64,000 bases of DNA from an uncultured Clostridia bacterium (GTDB lineage Bacteria > Bacillota > Clostridia > Peptostreptococcales > Anaerovoracaceae), in assembly GCA_938049335.1 (NCBI GenBank), contig CALIYX010000015.1, positions 50,263 to 114,262 on the forward strand, in the 5' to 3' direction. Shown piece by piece: positions 35,244 through 43,506 of this stretch (its first letter is position 1; each line of letters opens with the position of its first letter). Both the position numbers and the translations under genes were made by a program. The notes beneath the pieces were generated by a model. It did not search any database and had not been told where the DNA came from. It was given only the letters and a program-made list of their open reading frames with translations.

Positions 35244-35861
35244 CTACCTTCTTTTTAAAATCACTTTCATAGTGATTGTAGACAGTAGCGTTGAAACTAC
35301 TAGGGAAATAATAAAAACAGTAATAACTAAAGCTGGTGTAATCTCATCGTTTTGTATAACAATCTCATCAAGTTTCTTTGGCAATAGCAGTGGCAGAACT
35401 ATTACCGAGCAGGAAGCCCAAATGGCAACATTCATATCCCATTTATAAAATGCAAACATATGTATACTCACTACTATAATAGATATCGATATTGGAATTA
35501 GAATACATATAGGTGGAACCGGATCATTAGCTATAAAAGATGCTAACAGACCGAGAATAGAAAATATAAGTGACGCTATTATTGCTAATATATATTTAGA
35601 TATTATAATAAGGAACTGAGATACAGGAAGGCCAGATAGAAAACTTCTTGTGTTCTTATCATCTTCAATTCCAAACGAGCTTGGAGCAGCAATAATTGAA
35701 GCAGCCCCGCAGCAAAATAGGTAGTTTACAATATTATTACCACCATCACCATATTCGGAGGCATTAATAAAGATTAATGCGGTGATTACTATAAATGTTA
35801 TTATAAAATTTCTTCTGTTGAATGTTATATCTTTGATAATTAATGCAAGCAGCTTTTTCAT
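35244..35861 (-). CDS. ABC-2 type transporter permease
   Basis: 205 residues and about six membrane helices. The early NRRNFIITFIVI and the FGIEDDKNTRSFLSGLPVS loop are typical of the small ABC-2 permeases that pair with BcrA-like ATPases. It is the first gene of the three-gene minus-strand cassette. A leader of about 150 bases to its right is shared with the divergent methyltransferase gene. Confidence 0.75.
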   Translation of the reverse strand: MKKLLALIIKDITFNRRNFIITFIVITALIFINASEYGDGGNNIVNYLFCCGAASIIAAPSSFGIEDDKNTRSFLSGLPVSQFLIIISKYILAIIASLIFSILGLLASFIANDPVPPICILIPISISIIVVSIHMFAFYKWDMNVAIWASCSVIVLPLLLPKKLDEIVIQNDEITPALVITVFIISLVVSTLLSTITMKVILKRR

Positions 35862-36025
35862 AATTTTAGGCCTTCCGTTTATATAATGTATTTAGGATGT
35901 AGATTTCATAATCATATAGCGATTGCTAGAAATATACTTTTTGCTGAATTGCTTTCTTAATTATATCATATTTCAGAATAAAGTGATATACTATGAAATA
36001 CTTTGTGTTAATTCTGTTGGAACAT

Positions 36026-36034
36026 TGTTATAAT
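36026..36034 (+). promoter_or_regulatory. Extended -10 promoter of the methyltransferase gene
   Basis: TG-T-TATAAT (TATAAT at 36029-36034) with a weak TGTTAA 17 bases upstream. Confidence 0.45.
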
Positions 36035-36093
36035 ATATGAAAAGTTATGTCGGATAATAAAATTTATATTTTGTTAGAGAGGAAAGAACAATA

Positions 36094-36846
36094 ATGAAAG
36101 CTTATCAGGATATAAACAAAGAAACAATTGACAGATGGGTTAAGGAAGGCTGGGAATGGGGGAAGCCAGTTTCACATGATGAATATATCAAAGCCAAAAA
36201 AGGAAAATGGAATGTTTTTCTTACTCCAACTGTATCGGTTCCTCATGAATGGTTTGAGGATTTACAAGGTAAGAAAATTCTGGGCTTAGCGTCAGGAGGT
36301 GGGCAACAAATGCCAATATTTAATGCGCTAGGGGCAGATTGTACGGTTATTGATTACTCTCCAAAGCAAACAGAAAATGAGTTATTAGTCGCTGAAAGAG
36401 AGGGTTATATTATCAAAGCAATTGAAGGTGATATAACAAAGAAATTGCCTTTTGATAATGAAACATTTGATATTGTCTTTCATCCAGTTTCCAACTGCTA
36501 TGTTGAAGATGTGCAACATGTTTTTAATGAAGCATATAGAGTTTTAAAAAAGAATGGCATTTTGCTTGCGGGTTTAAATAATGAAATAAATTACATTGTA
36601 GATAGTGAAGAAAGAGAAATTATTTGGAGAATGCCTTTTAATCCTTTAAAAGATAAAGCTTCTCTAGAATATATGATTAAAGAAGATGCGGGAATGCAGT
36701 TTTCTCACAATATGACAGAGCAGATTGGGGGACAGTTAAAAGCGGGATTCATATTGCTTGATCTATATGAAGATACGAATGGTTCCGGCAGACTACATAA
36801 TCTTAATATTAAAACATATATTGCGACTAAAGCAGTTAAATTATAG
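36094..36846 (+). CDS. Class I SAM-dependent methyltransferase
   Basis: 250 residues. The SAM-binding motif I appears as ILGLASGGGQQM (about 63-74), an acidic ending VIDYS for motif II, EGDITKKLPF and FDIVFHPVSNCYVED for later motifs, and YRVLKKNGILLAG. This is the small-molecule methyltransferase fold (Methyltransf_11-like). The GGGQQ variant is seen in many Firmicutes proteins of unknown substrate. It stands alone, convergent with the second ABC cassette. Its sequence is more AT-rich than the core genes, suggesting an accessory gene. Confidence 0.85.
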   Translation: MKAYQDINKETIDRWVKEGWEWGKPVSHDEYIKAKKGKWNVFLTPTVSVPHEWFEDLQGKKILGLASGGGQQMPIFNALGADCTVIDYSPKQTENELLVAEREGYIIKAIEGDITKKLPFDNETFDIVFHPVSNCYVEDVQHVFNEAYRVLKKNGILLAGLNNEINYIVDSEEREIIWRMPFNPLKDKASLEYMIKEDAGMQFSHNMTEQIGGQLKAGFILLDLYEDTNGSGRLHNLNIKTYIATKAVKL

Positions 36847-36880
36847 GTTTCATGTTATATTTGGACTGGTATAACTCAAA

Positions 36881-37597
36881 CTACTTGGATTTTTGCCTAT
36901 TCAAAAGTATTATACATGTAATTACCGCTATACAAAATGCAAGAATTAAAGGACAAAGATTTTCAAGACCAAAACCATTATCTAACATCAGACGGTATCC
37001 CCAATAAGCGAGGAAAACATGCTCTATTACTTTAAGAAAATCGGGTAGCAAGTTGATAGGAAACATAATCCCCGAAAGCATAATTGAGGGTAAAAACACG
37101 AGTTGCGCTATCATCGTCAACTTCGCCTGATTTTTTATAATAAGCCCAAGTATGCTTCCGATACTAAGCGATACGAGAATGTATATGGCAAGTGCAAGAA
37201 AGAAAAGCGGAAGCTCAGTTGGTAGATTTGCCTCAAATAAAATAGGGGCAAGTAGCACTATCAAAATGCATATAATCATCAAATGGACAAACGCCGAGAG
37301 GAACATGGTAACAAGTCCTAAATAAATAGGAACGCCATTTGTTTTATAAATCTTTTTTATGTCACTACCGTAAGTATCAATCAACGAAGGTGGGAAACCT
37401 AGAAATGCTCCCATTGAAACACTCATTACAATCATAGACTGTATTAGCGTGCTCTTCATTTCAGGCATAACGGAAGTGAAAATACTACCCATTAAAAGAA
37501 AGAAAATAAGAGGAACGATATAGCAAGTAACTAAGAAGGCCTTACTTCGTATATTTAATTTCCACTGTAATGCCAGGCTATATAAAAACCCGTTCAT
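36881..37597 (-). CDS. ABC-2 type transporter permease
   Basis: 238 residues with six predicted helices. It starts MNGFLYSLALQWKLNIRSKAF and contains the LVFLPSIMLSGIMFPINLLPDF block before helix 5, the typical ABC-2 export pattern. Its start overlaps the ATPase gene's stop by four bases on the minus strand. It is the third gene of the MerR-ATPase-permease operon and probably exports a drug or similar compound sensed by the MerR protein. Confidence 0.85.
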   Translation of the reverse strand: MNGFLYSLALQWKLNIRSKAFLVTCYIVPLIFFLLMGSIFTSVMPEMKSTLIQSMIVMSVSMGAFLGFPPSLIDTYGSDIKKIYKTNGVPIYLGLVTMFLSAFVHLMIICILIVLLAPILFEANLPTELPLFFLALAIYILVSLSIGSILGLIIKNQAKLTMIAQLVFLPSIMLSGIMFPINLLPDFLKVIEHVFLAYWGYRLMLDNGFGLENLCPLILAFCIAVITCIILLNRQKSK

Positions 37598-38409
37598 TCT
37601 GCTTCCCTCCTTGCCATTTCGATGAAATGCTGTTCAAGCGTGCCACGATCAACCTTAATATCCAATACATGGATTTTTTTCTGTTTTAGCTCGCTCAATA
37701 ATGAAATCAATGCATCCTCGATATTATCGGTTTCAAAAGATTTGTCTCCTGCCTGTGTTCTTAAATGGATGAAATATTTTCTTCCAAGCGTATCTGTCAG
37801 TTCTGAAGCGGTGCCACAAAAAACGATATTTCCACCATTCAAAATGGCGATGCGATCACATAAGGATTCTACTTCAGCCATATCGTGACTTGCCAAGACG
37901 ACTGTTTTTCCCTGTGATTTAAGCTTTCGGATTTGTTTGTGGAGCGATAGTCTGCCTTCAACATCAAGTCCCGCTGTCGGTTCATCGAGAAAAATAATAT
38001 CAGGGTTACCGATAAGTGCAAGAGCAAGATGTAATCGTCTTTTTTGTCCTGTGGATAATTGTATGTATTGCGACTTCTCAATTTCCCTTATTCCAAGAGC
38101 GTTAAGCATGTCATAATCAATTTCTGTATTATTCCATTTTGCAAACAGCTTTACCGCTTCCATCGGTTTGATATGGGAGGGTAAAGAGGATGACTGTAGT
38201 TGAATACCCATTTTACCGTTTACCATAATTGTGCCACTATCATATTTTCTTAGACCTTCGATACATTCAAGCGTTGTTGTTTTTCCTGCTCCGTTTACAC
38301 CGAGCAGAGCAAAAATTTCACCCTTTTCAATTTCAAAATCAAGACTTCTAAGAACCATCTTATTGCCATAACTTTTCTTTAATCCACGAACCCGTATTGC
38401 GTCTTTCAC
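37594..38409 (-). CDS. ABC transporter ATP-binding protein
   Basis: 271 residues. Walker A GVNGAGKTTT (about 38-47), signature LSTGQKRRL, Walker B PDIIFLDEPTAGLD and H-loop ASHDMAE are all intact. The Q-loop region IQLQSSSLP is of the drug/lantibiotic exporter type. It overlaps the MerR gene upstream and the permease gene downstream by four bases each, giving strict translational coupling. Confidence 0.93.
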   Translation of the reverse strand: MKDAIRVRGLKKSYGNKMVLRSLDFEIEKGEIFALLGVNGAGKTTTLECIEGLRKYDSGTIMVNGKMGIQLQSSSLPSHIKPMEAVKLFAKWNNTEIDYDMLNALGIREIEKSQYIQLSTGQKRRLHLALALIGNPDIIFLDEPTAGLDVEGRLSLHKQIRKLKSQGKTVVLASHDMAEVESLCDRIAILNGGNIVFCGTASELTDTLGRKYFIHLRTQAGDKSFETDNIEDALISLLSELKQKKIHVLDIKVDRGTLEQHFIEMARREAE

Positions 38410-39206
38410 GGTTTCACCTCATCAAAAGGATTTGTTCCAATCCTTGAAAAATAGACTTGCAAAGCAGGAGCTAAATAGTCATTTACGATTTTCTGCTTTT
38501 CTTCCCAAGCACTTGTGGCAGTGTCAATATTTCCTACTTCCATCAATTTCGGAAGCATGCTCATGTCACCATTTGTAAACTCCATAATCAAGCTCCAGTA
38601 GTCTTGCACAACCTGTTGGCATTTTTCACTTTCAGGCAGCACGTTTTCTTTTTGAAGTTGCACGATTTCATCACTTAGGCGATTAAACCTGTCCATAAAG
38701 TCTAGTCCGCTTTTTTTGTCAAACTGACTTCGTATATGATCGAGCGTATCATCATCAAAATGCTTAATCAGTGAGTAAGAGTCATTCTTCATCTGTAGAT
38801 TAACAATAATATCTGCGTACTTCTTGAAGTTGACCGTCTGTATTTGTAAAACTTCTGCTTTTAACTGTTCTATTGCTGATAGAGAAGCCTTAAGCTGTTC
38901 TATTTTCTTTCGTATATCATCTGCCTGCTCTTTAAGTGCATCTGCAACTTCTTCCGGTGTTTCCAAAGGGAACAAACGCCCTTTTATGTCCTCTAGAGAA
39001 AACCCTAGTGATTTCAAAGATATAATCTGATTTAGCATAACCAAATCTTTATCGGTATAAAGCCTGCGACCACCATCGCTTTCTGCTGATGGGGAAAGTA
39101 ATCCTTCTTTATCGTAGTATTGTAGAGTACGAACGGTAACTCCCATTTTCTTTGCCACTTCCCCAACTGTCATAAAGCCTTGCGGAATAGCTCGGTATTT
39201 CGCCAT
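38406..39206 (-). CDS. MerR family regulator of the ABC exporter
   Basis: 266 residues from ATG 39206, seven bases after AGGAGGTG. An upstream in-frame start would lie within the promoter and is rejected. The helix-turn-helix VGEVAKKMGVTVRTLQYYDKEGLL is followed by the MerR wing (GGRRLYTDKDLVMLNQI), a coiled coil (about 90-120) and a helical effector domain of unknown ligand. It lies first in the operon behind a 19-bp-spacer promoter with a palindrome, the hallmark of MerR activation. Thus it should both repress and, with ligand, activate its own operon. Confidence 0.92.
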   Translation of the reverse strand: MAKYRAIPQGFMTVGEVAKKMGVTVRTLQYYDKEGLLSPSAESDGGRRLYTDKDLVMLNQIISLKSLGFSLEDIKGRLFPLETPEEVADALKEQADDIRKKIEQLKASLSAIEQLKAEVLQIQTVNFKKYADIIVNLQMKNDSYSLIKHFDDDTLDHIRSQFDKKSGLDFMDRFNRLSDEIVQLQKENVLPESEKCQQVVQDYWSLIMEFTNGDMSMLPKLMEVGNIDTATSAWEEKQKIVNDYLAPALQVYFSRIGTNPFDEVKP

Positions 39207-39226
39207 AATTATGCACCTCCTAATAT

Positions 39227-39257
39227 ATAATAAATCATTACCTAGGGTAACGAACAA
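39227..39257 (-). promoter_or_regulatory. MerR-type promoter and operator
   Basis: On the minus strand: TTGTTC (39257-39252), a 19-bp spacer and TATTAT (39232-39227). The spacer contains the perfect dyad TTACC-TAG-GGTAA (39238-39250). The long spacer is what MerR proteins correct by twisting DNA. The predicted leader is under 20 bases. Confidence 0.75.
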
Positions 39258-39400
39258 GATATTTTTATAAAATTATTTGGAAATATTTTTAACTATTAAC
39301 CTTCTGTAGTTAAGAATATAAAAGCTGATAGGTATGTTATAATATAAAAAGAAAATAGAATTTAGATACCGCAATTTGAACGAAAGGACAAGAGAAAACT

Positions 39401-39919
39401 ATGGAACGTGACTTCTCGCAAGATAAACTAAAGCTTGTTTTGACATATCCCCATAAGTCTAAATTTAATAATATAGGGCTTTTATCTATGGCTGCCTTAT
39501 CTTTTGTTGTTCTTGGGTTACTGAAGCATCTTATCAGCCACGATACTGACCTTTCGGGTATATTTATTATCGCAATAGCGCTGATTGCTGCACCACTCGT
39601 TATATGGTTTGTGGGATATTATCTATTCATCAATGGAACGAAACTAGAGATTTATGAAAATAATATTGCTAGATACTATACATATGGAAGTAGAGGATAT
39701 AGCAGGCTATTCTTTGGATTTGAGCTAGAAGATATAGAGCAAATAAAAATCAAAGGGCGTCCGTTTAATTGTCAGAAGCTATCCATAAGAATTAAAAATC
39801 CTATTTTTTATGGTATGCATGAGAAGAAAATAAAAAAGCCAAGGACTGTAAGTATCATTGCAGATAGAAAGATGACGGATATCTTTATGCAGCAAATTGA
39901 ATGCAAAAATCAGCTCTAA
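39401..39919 (+). CDS. Membrane protein with C-terminal PH-like domain, unknown
   Basis: 172 residues. Two membrane helices (about 24-44 and 52-78) precede a beta-rich cytoplasmic domain (KLEIYENNIARYYTYG, FELEDIEQIKIKG, KTVSIIADRKM-like end) that resembles bacterial PH-like domains seen after helix pairs. I recognise no specific family. It is monocistronic and convergent with the Crp/Fnr gene. Confidence 0.6.
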   Translation: MERDFSQDKLKLVLTYPHKSKFNNIGLLSMAALSFVVLGLLKHLISHDTDLSGIFIIAIALIAAPLVIWFVGYYLFINGTKLEIYENNIARYYTYGSRGYSRLFFGFELEDIEQIKIKGRPFNCQKLSIRIKNPIFYGMHEKKIKKPRTVSIIADRKMTDIFMQQIECKNQL

Positions 39920-39946
39920 AACTTTTTAAAGCATGATTTAAAATAT

Positions 39947-40609
39947 CTAACTCATATCATTTAGTACGAATTTGTTCTTCTTATAGCTTATCAACCCGTC
40001 TTTCTGCATTTTGCTTAGTTCATTTGACATCGCGCTGCGGTCAACTCCAAGGTAGTCAGCTAGCTGCTGACGATCAAAAGGTATCGTAAAATGCGTGCTT
40101 CCATGGATTATAGCCTGCTCAGAAAGGTACGATAATAATCTGTCTCTAAGCCCCTTTGGAGCTGTGTGCATCATTCTACTGGATAGGTTTAGACTCTTCT
40201 GGGCAGAGATACGAAGCATATTGTGAATAAGTCTGTGGTGGAAGCTGCAGCAGTTTTGACAGGTGGAGAGAAGCTTGCTTAAATCTAGAAACATTACTTC
40301 GGAATCCTCGCTAGCAATTACATCACATATTAGCTCTTTGCTAGGAATGGCAGCATAGTTTTCCGCAAATATCTCGCCTTTCTCGACATGGCCGAAAATA
40401 TGGCTACCACCCCAATAAAAATTAACGATGATATTTACGCTCCCTGAGAGAACGAGCCCTATCTCGTGTACTTTATCGCCTGCACGATAAATTACTTCAC
40501 CCTTTGTATATGTCTTTTTTCTGCCATTTAAGCAGGATATTAAATGTTTAATTTCATCTTCTTGTATTCCGTTAAAGAGAGCTGTCTTTGACAGAAAAAA
40601 ATAATTCAT
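39947..40609 (-). CDS. Crp/Fnr family transcriptional regulator
   Basis: 220 residues. A cyclic-nucleotide-binding-like sensor domain (about 10-115) is followed by the dimer helix and a winged helix-turn-helix (QQLADYLGVDRSAMSNELSKMQKDGLI, 181-207). Cys117, Cys120 and Cys121 (TCQNCC), with Cys26 and Cys95, could hold an iron-sulfur or redox site; this is inference. The start has AAGGAG. A GTTGTT-TT-AACAAC palindrome lies just before its ribosome binding site, and the same palindrome sits upstream of the cupin operon at 41335, so it probably regulates both. Confidence 0.9.
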   Translation of the reverse strand: MNYFFLSKTALFNGIQEDEIKHLISCLNGRKKTYTKGEVIYRAGDKVHEIGLVLSGSVNIIVNFYWGGSHIFGHVEKGEIFAENYAAIPSKELICDVIASEDSEVMFLDLSKLLSTCQNCCSFHHRLIHNMLRISAQKSLNLSSRMMHTAPKGLRDRLLSYLSEQAIIHGSTHFTIPFDRQQLADYLGVDRSAMSNELSKMQKDGLISYKKNKFVLNDMS

Positions 40610-40618
40610 AAAATCTCC

Positions 40619-40700
40619 TTTTGTTGTTTTAACAACGTAATATAGGTATTACGGTAATGTAATTAGAGTGAAAAGTCAAGGCAGATGTTAGAAACAAATA
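40619..40700 (+). repeat. Left copy of duplicated Fnr-type promoter region
   Basis: Aligns at an offset of 712 bases with 41331-41412: same palindrome, ATATAGGTAT, AGTGAAAAGTCAAG and TGTTAGAAA. The -10 of the right copy (TATAAT) is GTAATT here. After it comes only a 17-codon open frame (40701-40754) without a good ribosome binding site, so this copy looks inactive rightward. Confidence 0.75.
40623..40636. promoter_or_regulatory. Crp/Fnr-type operator in the regulator's own leader
   Basis: Perfect palindrome GTTGTT-TT-AACAAC, 13 bases from the regulator's start codon, a position suited to repression. The surrounding 80 bases are a decayed copy of the cupin promoter region. Confidence 0.65.
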
Positions 40701-40749
40701 ATGAGAGAAGAAGTAGTAATCAAAGATATGAAACCTTATACGAATATGC

Positions 40750-40755
40750 TATAAT
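40750..40755 (+). promoter_or_regulatory. Extended -10 promoter of the inserted small gene
   Basis: TG-C-TATAAT (TG at 40747-40748, TATAAT at 40750-40755), 57 bases before the ATG at 40813. Confidence 0.45.
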
Positions 40756-40812
40756 ACCATCAACAAATTTTGGTAGAAATTTAATTTTAAAGCCGATAAG
40801 TCGAGGAAAAAT

Positions 40813-41250
40813 ATGAAAGTCAATATGAATGTTATTGTTGGAGGAACGGATGATGTGTTAGATAATATATTATCTGCTGCAAGAACAGTAAGAAAAGAAT
40901 TGAAAGCTTCTTTTGAAAGCATTGAGATAGATGCACTGCAGAAGATGGATATTTGCGTTTGTTTTAGCGGAAATGTATCGAAATATTATCCTGAGTCTGG
41001 AATTTACGAGGCAAGATATTATTCTAAAACTAAGAAATTTATTGTATATGTTCATTTCAGCTCTAATGAGTGGAATTCCAATGAGAAAGAAAACGTAAGT
41101 AAGTTTATTAAATTGTATAACGACTATCTTTTACAGCTTTCGGATATCATTAAGATGAAAATGGCAAAATCTAAGTTGGAATTTGATAACAAGTCTTATG
41201 AAGATATCGTTAAAAGAGCCTTTGAAAATTTGTACGGGAGCAAACTATAA
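40813..41250 (+). CDS. Unknown small soluble protein between promoter copies
   Basis: 145 residues, no signal peptide or membrane segment. The N-terminal half looks alpha/beta (MKVNMNVIVGG, ICVCFSGNVSKYYPE, KFIVYVHFSS) and the C-terminal half is helical and basic. The pattern is like small immunity or effector-binding proteins, but I do not recognise a family. It has its own extended -10 promoter and a CGAGGA ribosome binding site. It is more AT-rich than its neighbours and lies between two copies of the Fnr-type promoter region, so it looks like an inserted accessory gene. Confidence 0.6.
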   Translation: MKVNMNVIVGGTDDVLDNILSAARTVRKELKASFESIEIDALQKMDICVCFSGNVSKYYPESGIYEARYYSKTKKFIVYVHFSSNEWNSNEKENVSKFIKLYNDYLLQLSDIIKMKMAKSKLEFDNKSYEDIVKRAFENLYGSKL

Positions 41251-41330
41251 ACAGGATAATTTTTGAAACAGTAAATCAAAGCGGTTTACTGCTTTTTACC
41301 GATTCAAAAAAATAAATCAAAAAATATATG

Positions 41331-41412
41331 TTTTGTTGTTTTAACAACAGAAATATAGGTATCAGAGTAATATAATACAAGTGAAAAGTCAAGAAAGAAC
41401 TGTTAGAAAGGG
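41331..41412 (+). promoter_or_regulatory. Fnr-activated promoter of the cupin operon (right repeat copy)
   Basis: Palindrome GTTGTT-TT-AACAAC (41335-41348) centred at 41341.5 and TATAAT at 41371-41376. With a start point near 41383 the operator is centred at about -41.5, the class II activation position for Crp/Fnr proteins. Confidence 0.7.
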
Positions 41413-41420
41413 GAATGCCT

Positions 41421-42074
41421 ATGAAGGAAGTTGTCGGAAAGGTCTTTTCAATAGCAAAGGAAAACGTCTATATCCCAGGGTGCACGGTATCAAAGTCAAT
41501 CTTTGATGGAGAAAATTATATAATTTACTTCTCAATGGCACCTGAGACAGACATAAGCGCAGAGATCTTCCCATATCACAAGCTGATACTAGTCGAGGAA
41601 GGAAGCCTCGAGGTATACGGCACGGACGGATACCAAAGAGAACTCCGCGCAGGCGAAGCAGTTCTAACACAGACGGATAAACCTATTGGGATGCGTACCG
41701 AAGAGGGCGCGATATATACAGAAATATCTATTTCAAAGGAGGATAATATGAACAGTGCAATCAAAGCAGGCGAAGTTTTTAAGCTAGCCGATTTAATCCC
41801 TTACCAAGAGGGTAAAGTAATCAACATGGATATAGCTCACAACGAGAAGATGAAATTCATCATCATGTCTTTTGACAAAGGAACGGGTCTCTCAGAGCAT
41901 GCAGCGCCTGGAGAAGCGCTCATCTTCGCATTAGATGGAGAAGGTGTTATTGGCTACGAGGGAACAGAGCACACAATCAAAGCGGGTGAAGAATTCCACT
42001 TTGCTAAGGGCGGAGCTCACTTTGTTAAGGCAACAGAAAAGTTCAAAATGGCACTCTTGCTAACGCTAGAGTAA
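41421..42074 (+). CDS. Double cupin-domain protein
   Basis: 217 residues from ATG 41421, seven bases after AAAGGGG (ATG 41415 is too close). It holds two cupin barrels, about 15-100 and 112-215. The first has FPYHKLILVEEGSLEVYG and LRAGEAVLTQTDKP. The second has FDKGTGLSEHAAPGEALIFALDGEG, IKAGEEFHFAKGGAHFVKA, with His and Glu residues at metal-ligand positions. Cupins are small-molecule-binding or metalloenzyme folds; no reaction can be assigned. It is the first gene of an Fnr-type operon with a ferredoxin and an orphan protein, suggesting a redox or oxygen/nitric-oxide response. Confidence 0.85.
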   Translation: MKEVVGKVFSIAKENVYIPGCTVSKSIFDGENYIIYFSMAPETDISAEIFPYHKLILVEEGSLEVYGTDGYQRELRAGEAVLTQTDKPIGMRTEEGAIYTEISISKEDNMNSAIKAGEVFKLADLIPYQEGKVINMDIAHNEKMKFIIMSFDKGTGLSEHAAPGEALIFALDGEGVIGYEGTEHTIKAGEEFHFAKGGAHFVKATEKFKMALLLTLE

Positions 42075-42106
42075 TCTAAGTATAAATAGAAAGTAGGGAA
42101 ATCAAA

Positions 42107-42292
42107 ATGAAATATGTTGTAAATGACAGCTGCATCGGATGCGGATTCTGTGCTGGAACATGTCCAGAAGTATTTTCAATGAACGACGAGGGTATCGCAG
42201 TAGCTATAGAGGCTGATGTACCTGATGATGCTCTAGATACTGCAGCAGAGGCAATGGACGGATGTCCTGTCGGCGCAATCGAAGAGGCATAA
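42107..42292 (+). CDS. Ferredoxin, single [4Fe-4S] type
   Basis: 61 residues. CIGCGFCAGTCPEVF gives Cys9, Cys12 and Cys15 as cluster ligands with Cys19 extra, and the fourth ligand is Cys53 in GCPVGAI. The acidic composition is normal for an electron carrier. The start has GTAGGGAA upstream, 32 bases after the cupin gene, and the orphan gene follows by 40 bases. It probably feeds electrons to a partner in the same operon or to general redox metabolism. Confidence 0.93.
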   Translation: MKYVVNDSCIGCGFCAGTCPEVFSMNDEGIAVAIEADVPDDALDTAAEAMDGCPVGAIEEA

Positions 42293-42332
42293 ATCGACGG
42301 GCCGACAAATAAAAATAGAAAGAGGATGATAT

Positions 42333-42905
42333 ATGAGTATGTTTTTGGGGCCAATTCACTATTGGCTATATAACAAAATCAACAATCAGGAAAAGCTCAC
42401 TGCAGCAATCGCTGCTGAGGCGTCAAAGAATGGCTGGATTTCAAGCGCTTCTGAGTACACAAAGGAGCTTCCTGCCCTAGAGTCTGTAATCGACGAAAGC
42501 AATATCCACGGATGGCTACAGTCACAGATTACAGATGCAGAGACACGCTACGCATCACTAATTGCTTTGCTAGGTGACAAATTTGATGAGGTCAAGGCGC
42601 TTGCTTTTGACTTCGGAAAGAGTAACGCAGTAGACGCAAAGGCTGATGCAGAGGGAATCTACAAGTATTTTGAGGATTTCTTTGTAAACGGAATGCCATG
42701 CGATCATGTGAACTCAGTTGTGGCTCAGGGTGAGGATTCACTGACATGGAAGATGTCTCAGGACATCCACGCGCAGTACTGGAACGGCGGAGATACATCA
42801 AAGTATTACGCAATCCGTAAGGCTGTAATGGATGGAATGCTTGAAGCTAGCGAGTACGCTTTGACGGAGGAAGAGACTTTCCAGTATACGATTGCGAGAA
42901 AGTAA
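42333..42905 (+). CDS. Uncharacterised protein of the Fnr-type operon
   Basis: 190 residues, soluble. A distinctive N-terminus (FLGPIHYWLYNKI, residues 4-16) is followed by mostly helical sequence, with a CDHVNSVV segment near 127 and HAQYWNGG near 147. I do not recognise a named family. His9, Cys/Asp/His around 126-129 and His147 could be cofactor or metal ligands, which is inference. It is the last gene behind the cupin and ferredoxin and is followed by a clear terminator, so the three genes form one regulated unit. Confidence 0.7.
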   Translation: MSMFLGPIHYWLYNKINNQEKLTAAIAAEASKNGWISSASEYTKELPALESVIDESNIHGWLQSQITDAETRYASLIALLGDKFDEVKALAFDFGKSNAVDAKADAEGIYKYFEDFFVNGMPCDHVNSVVAQGEDSLTWKMSQDIHAQYWNGGDTSKYYAIRKAVMDGMLEASEYALTEEETFQYTIARK

Positions 42906-42970
42906 GCATCCAAAAGCTATTTAAACCAAAGTATCAATACAATTCAAGAAAAGGTGAAATCTATACGAAG

Positions 42971-42999
42971 TGGACAGTCCAAAGGGGCTGTCCATTTTT
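42971..42999 (+). terminator. Terminator of the cupin-ferredoxin operon
   Basis: 10-bp stem TGGACAGTCC/GGGCTGTCCA with one G-U pair, 4-base loop, then TTTTT. Confidence 0.9.
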
Positions 43000-43074
43000 G
43001 CTATACTATTGAAAAAGTGAAAATTTTCATATAGAATCGATGTATAGGATATTCAAAGGGGATGGGGAATCAGA

Positions 43075-43470
43075 ATGAAACAAAAGAGAAAGTACCTTAA
43101 CATGAGGTCAATATTTTACTTTTTGATAGTTTTAGCAGTAGCACTGTTTTTGATAGGGCAGATTTTGTATCAAAGGTTTTTCTGGAACCTATACGTGAAT
43201 AACGCGATAGATATCGATAAGATGAATTTATATGACACAGTGACCAGCTTTATACCCTATTGCATTTCTCTTTGGGCATTGATAATAGGAGTTTTCTTTG
43301 TAAAAAAGAATAAGCTTGTCATAGCAATATGCATAGCTACAGGTATATTACATCTTGTATGGTTTTATGTAATTTGGTTCTATTCAGATAGAAGTTTATA
43401 TCCTGTTTTTGACTGGCTTGTAGAGGCTTTGAGCTTTGGACTTATAAAATTACCGGGAGGATGGAGATAA
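43075..43470 (+). CDS. Small membrane protein, unknown
   Basis: 131 residues with about three to four hydrophobic helices (12-32, 57-75, 80-105). The basic N-terminus suggests its start is cytoplasmic. No family recognised. It precedes the J-domain gene by 36 bases on the same strand and could be part of the same transcript, but nothing in the sequence shows a shared function. Confidence 0.55.
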   Translation: MKQKRKYLNMRSIFYFLIVLAVALFLIGQILYQRFFWNLYVNNAIDIDKMNLYDTVTSFIPYCISLWALIIGVFFVKKNKLVIAICIATGILHLVWFYVIWFYSDRSLYPVFDWLVEALSFGLIKLPGGWR

Positions 43471-43506
43471 ATAGGTAAAATTCATTTTGATATAGAGGAT
43501 TAAAAT

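Noticed and set aside
40701..40754. 17-codon open frame after the left promoter copy
   Set aside because: There is no ribosome binding site and the copy's -10 is degraded; probably a chance frame or the stub of a lost gene.
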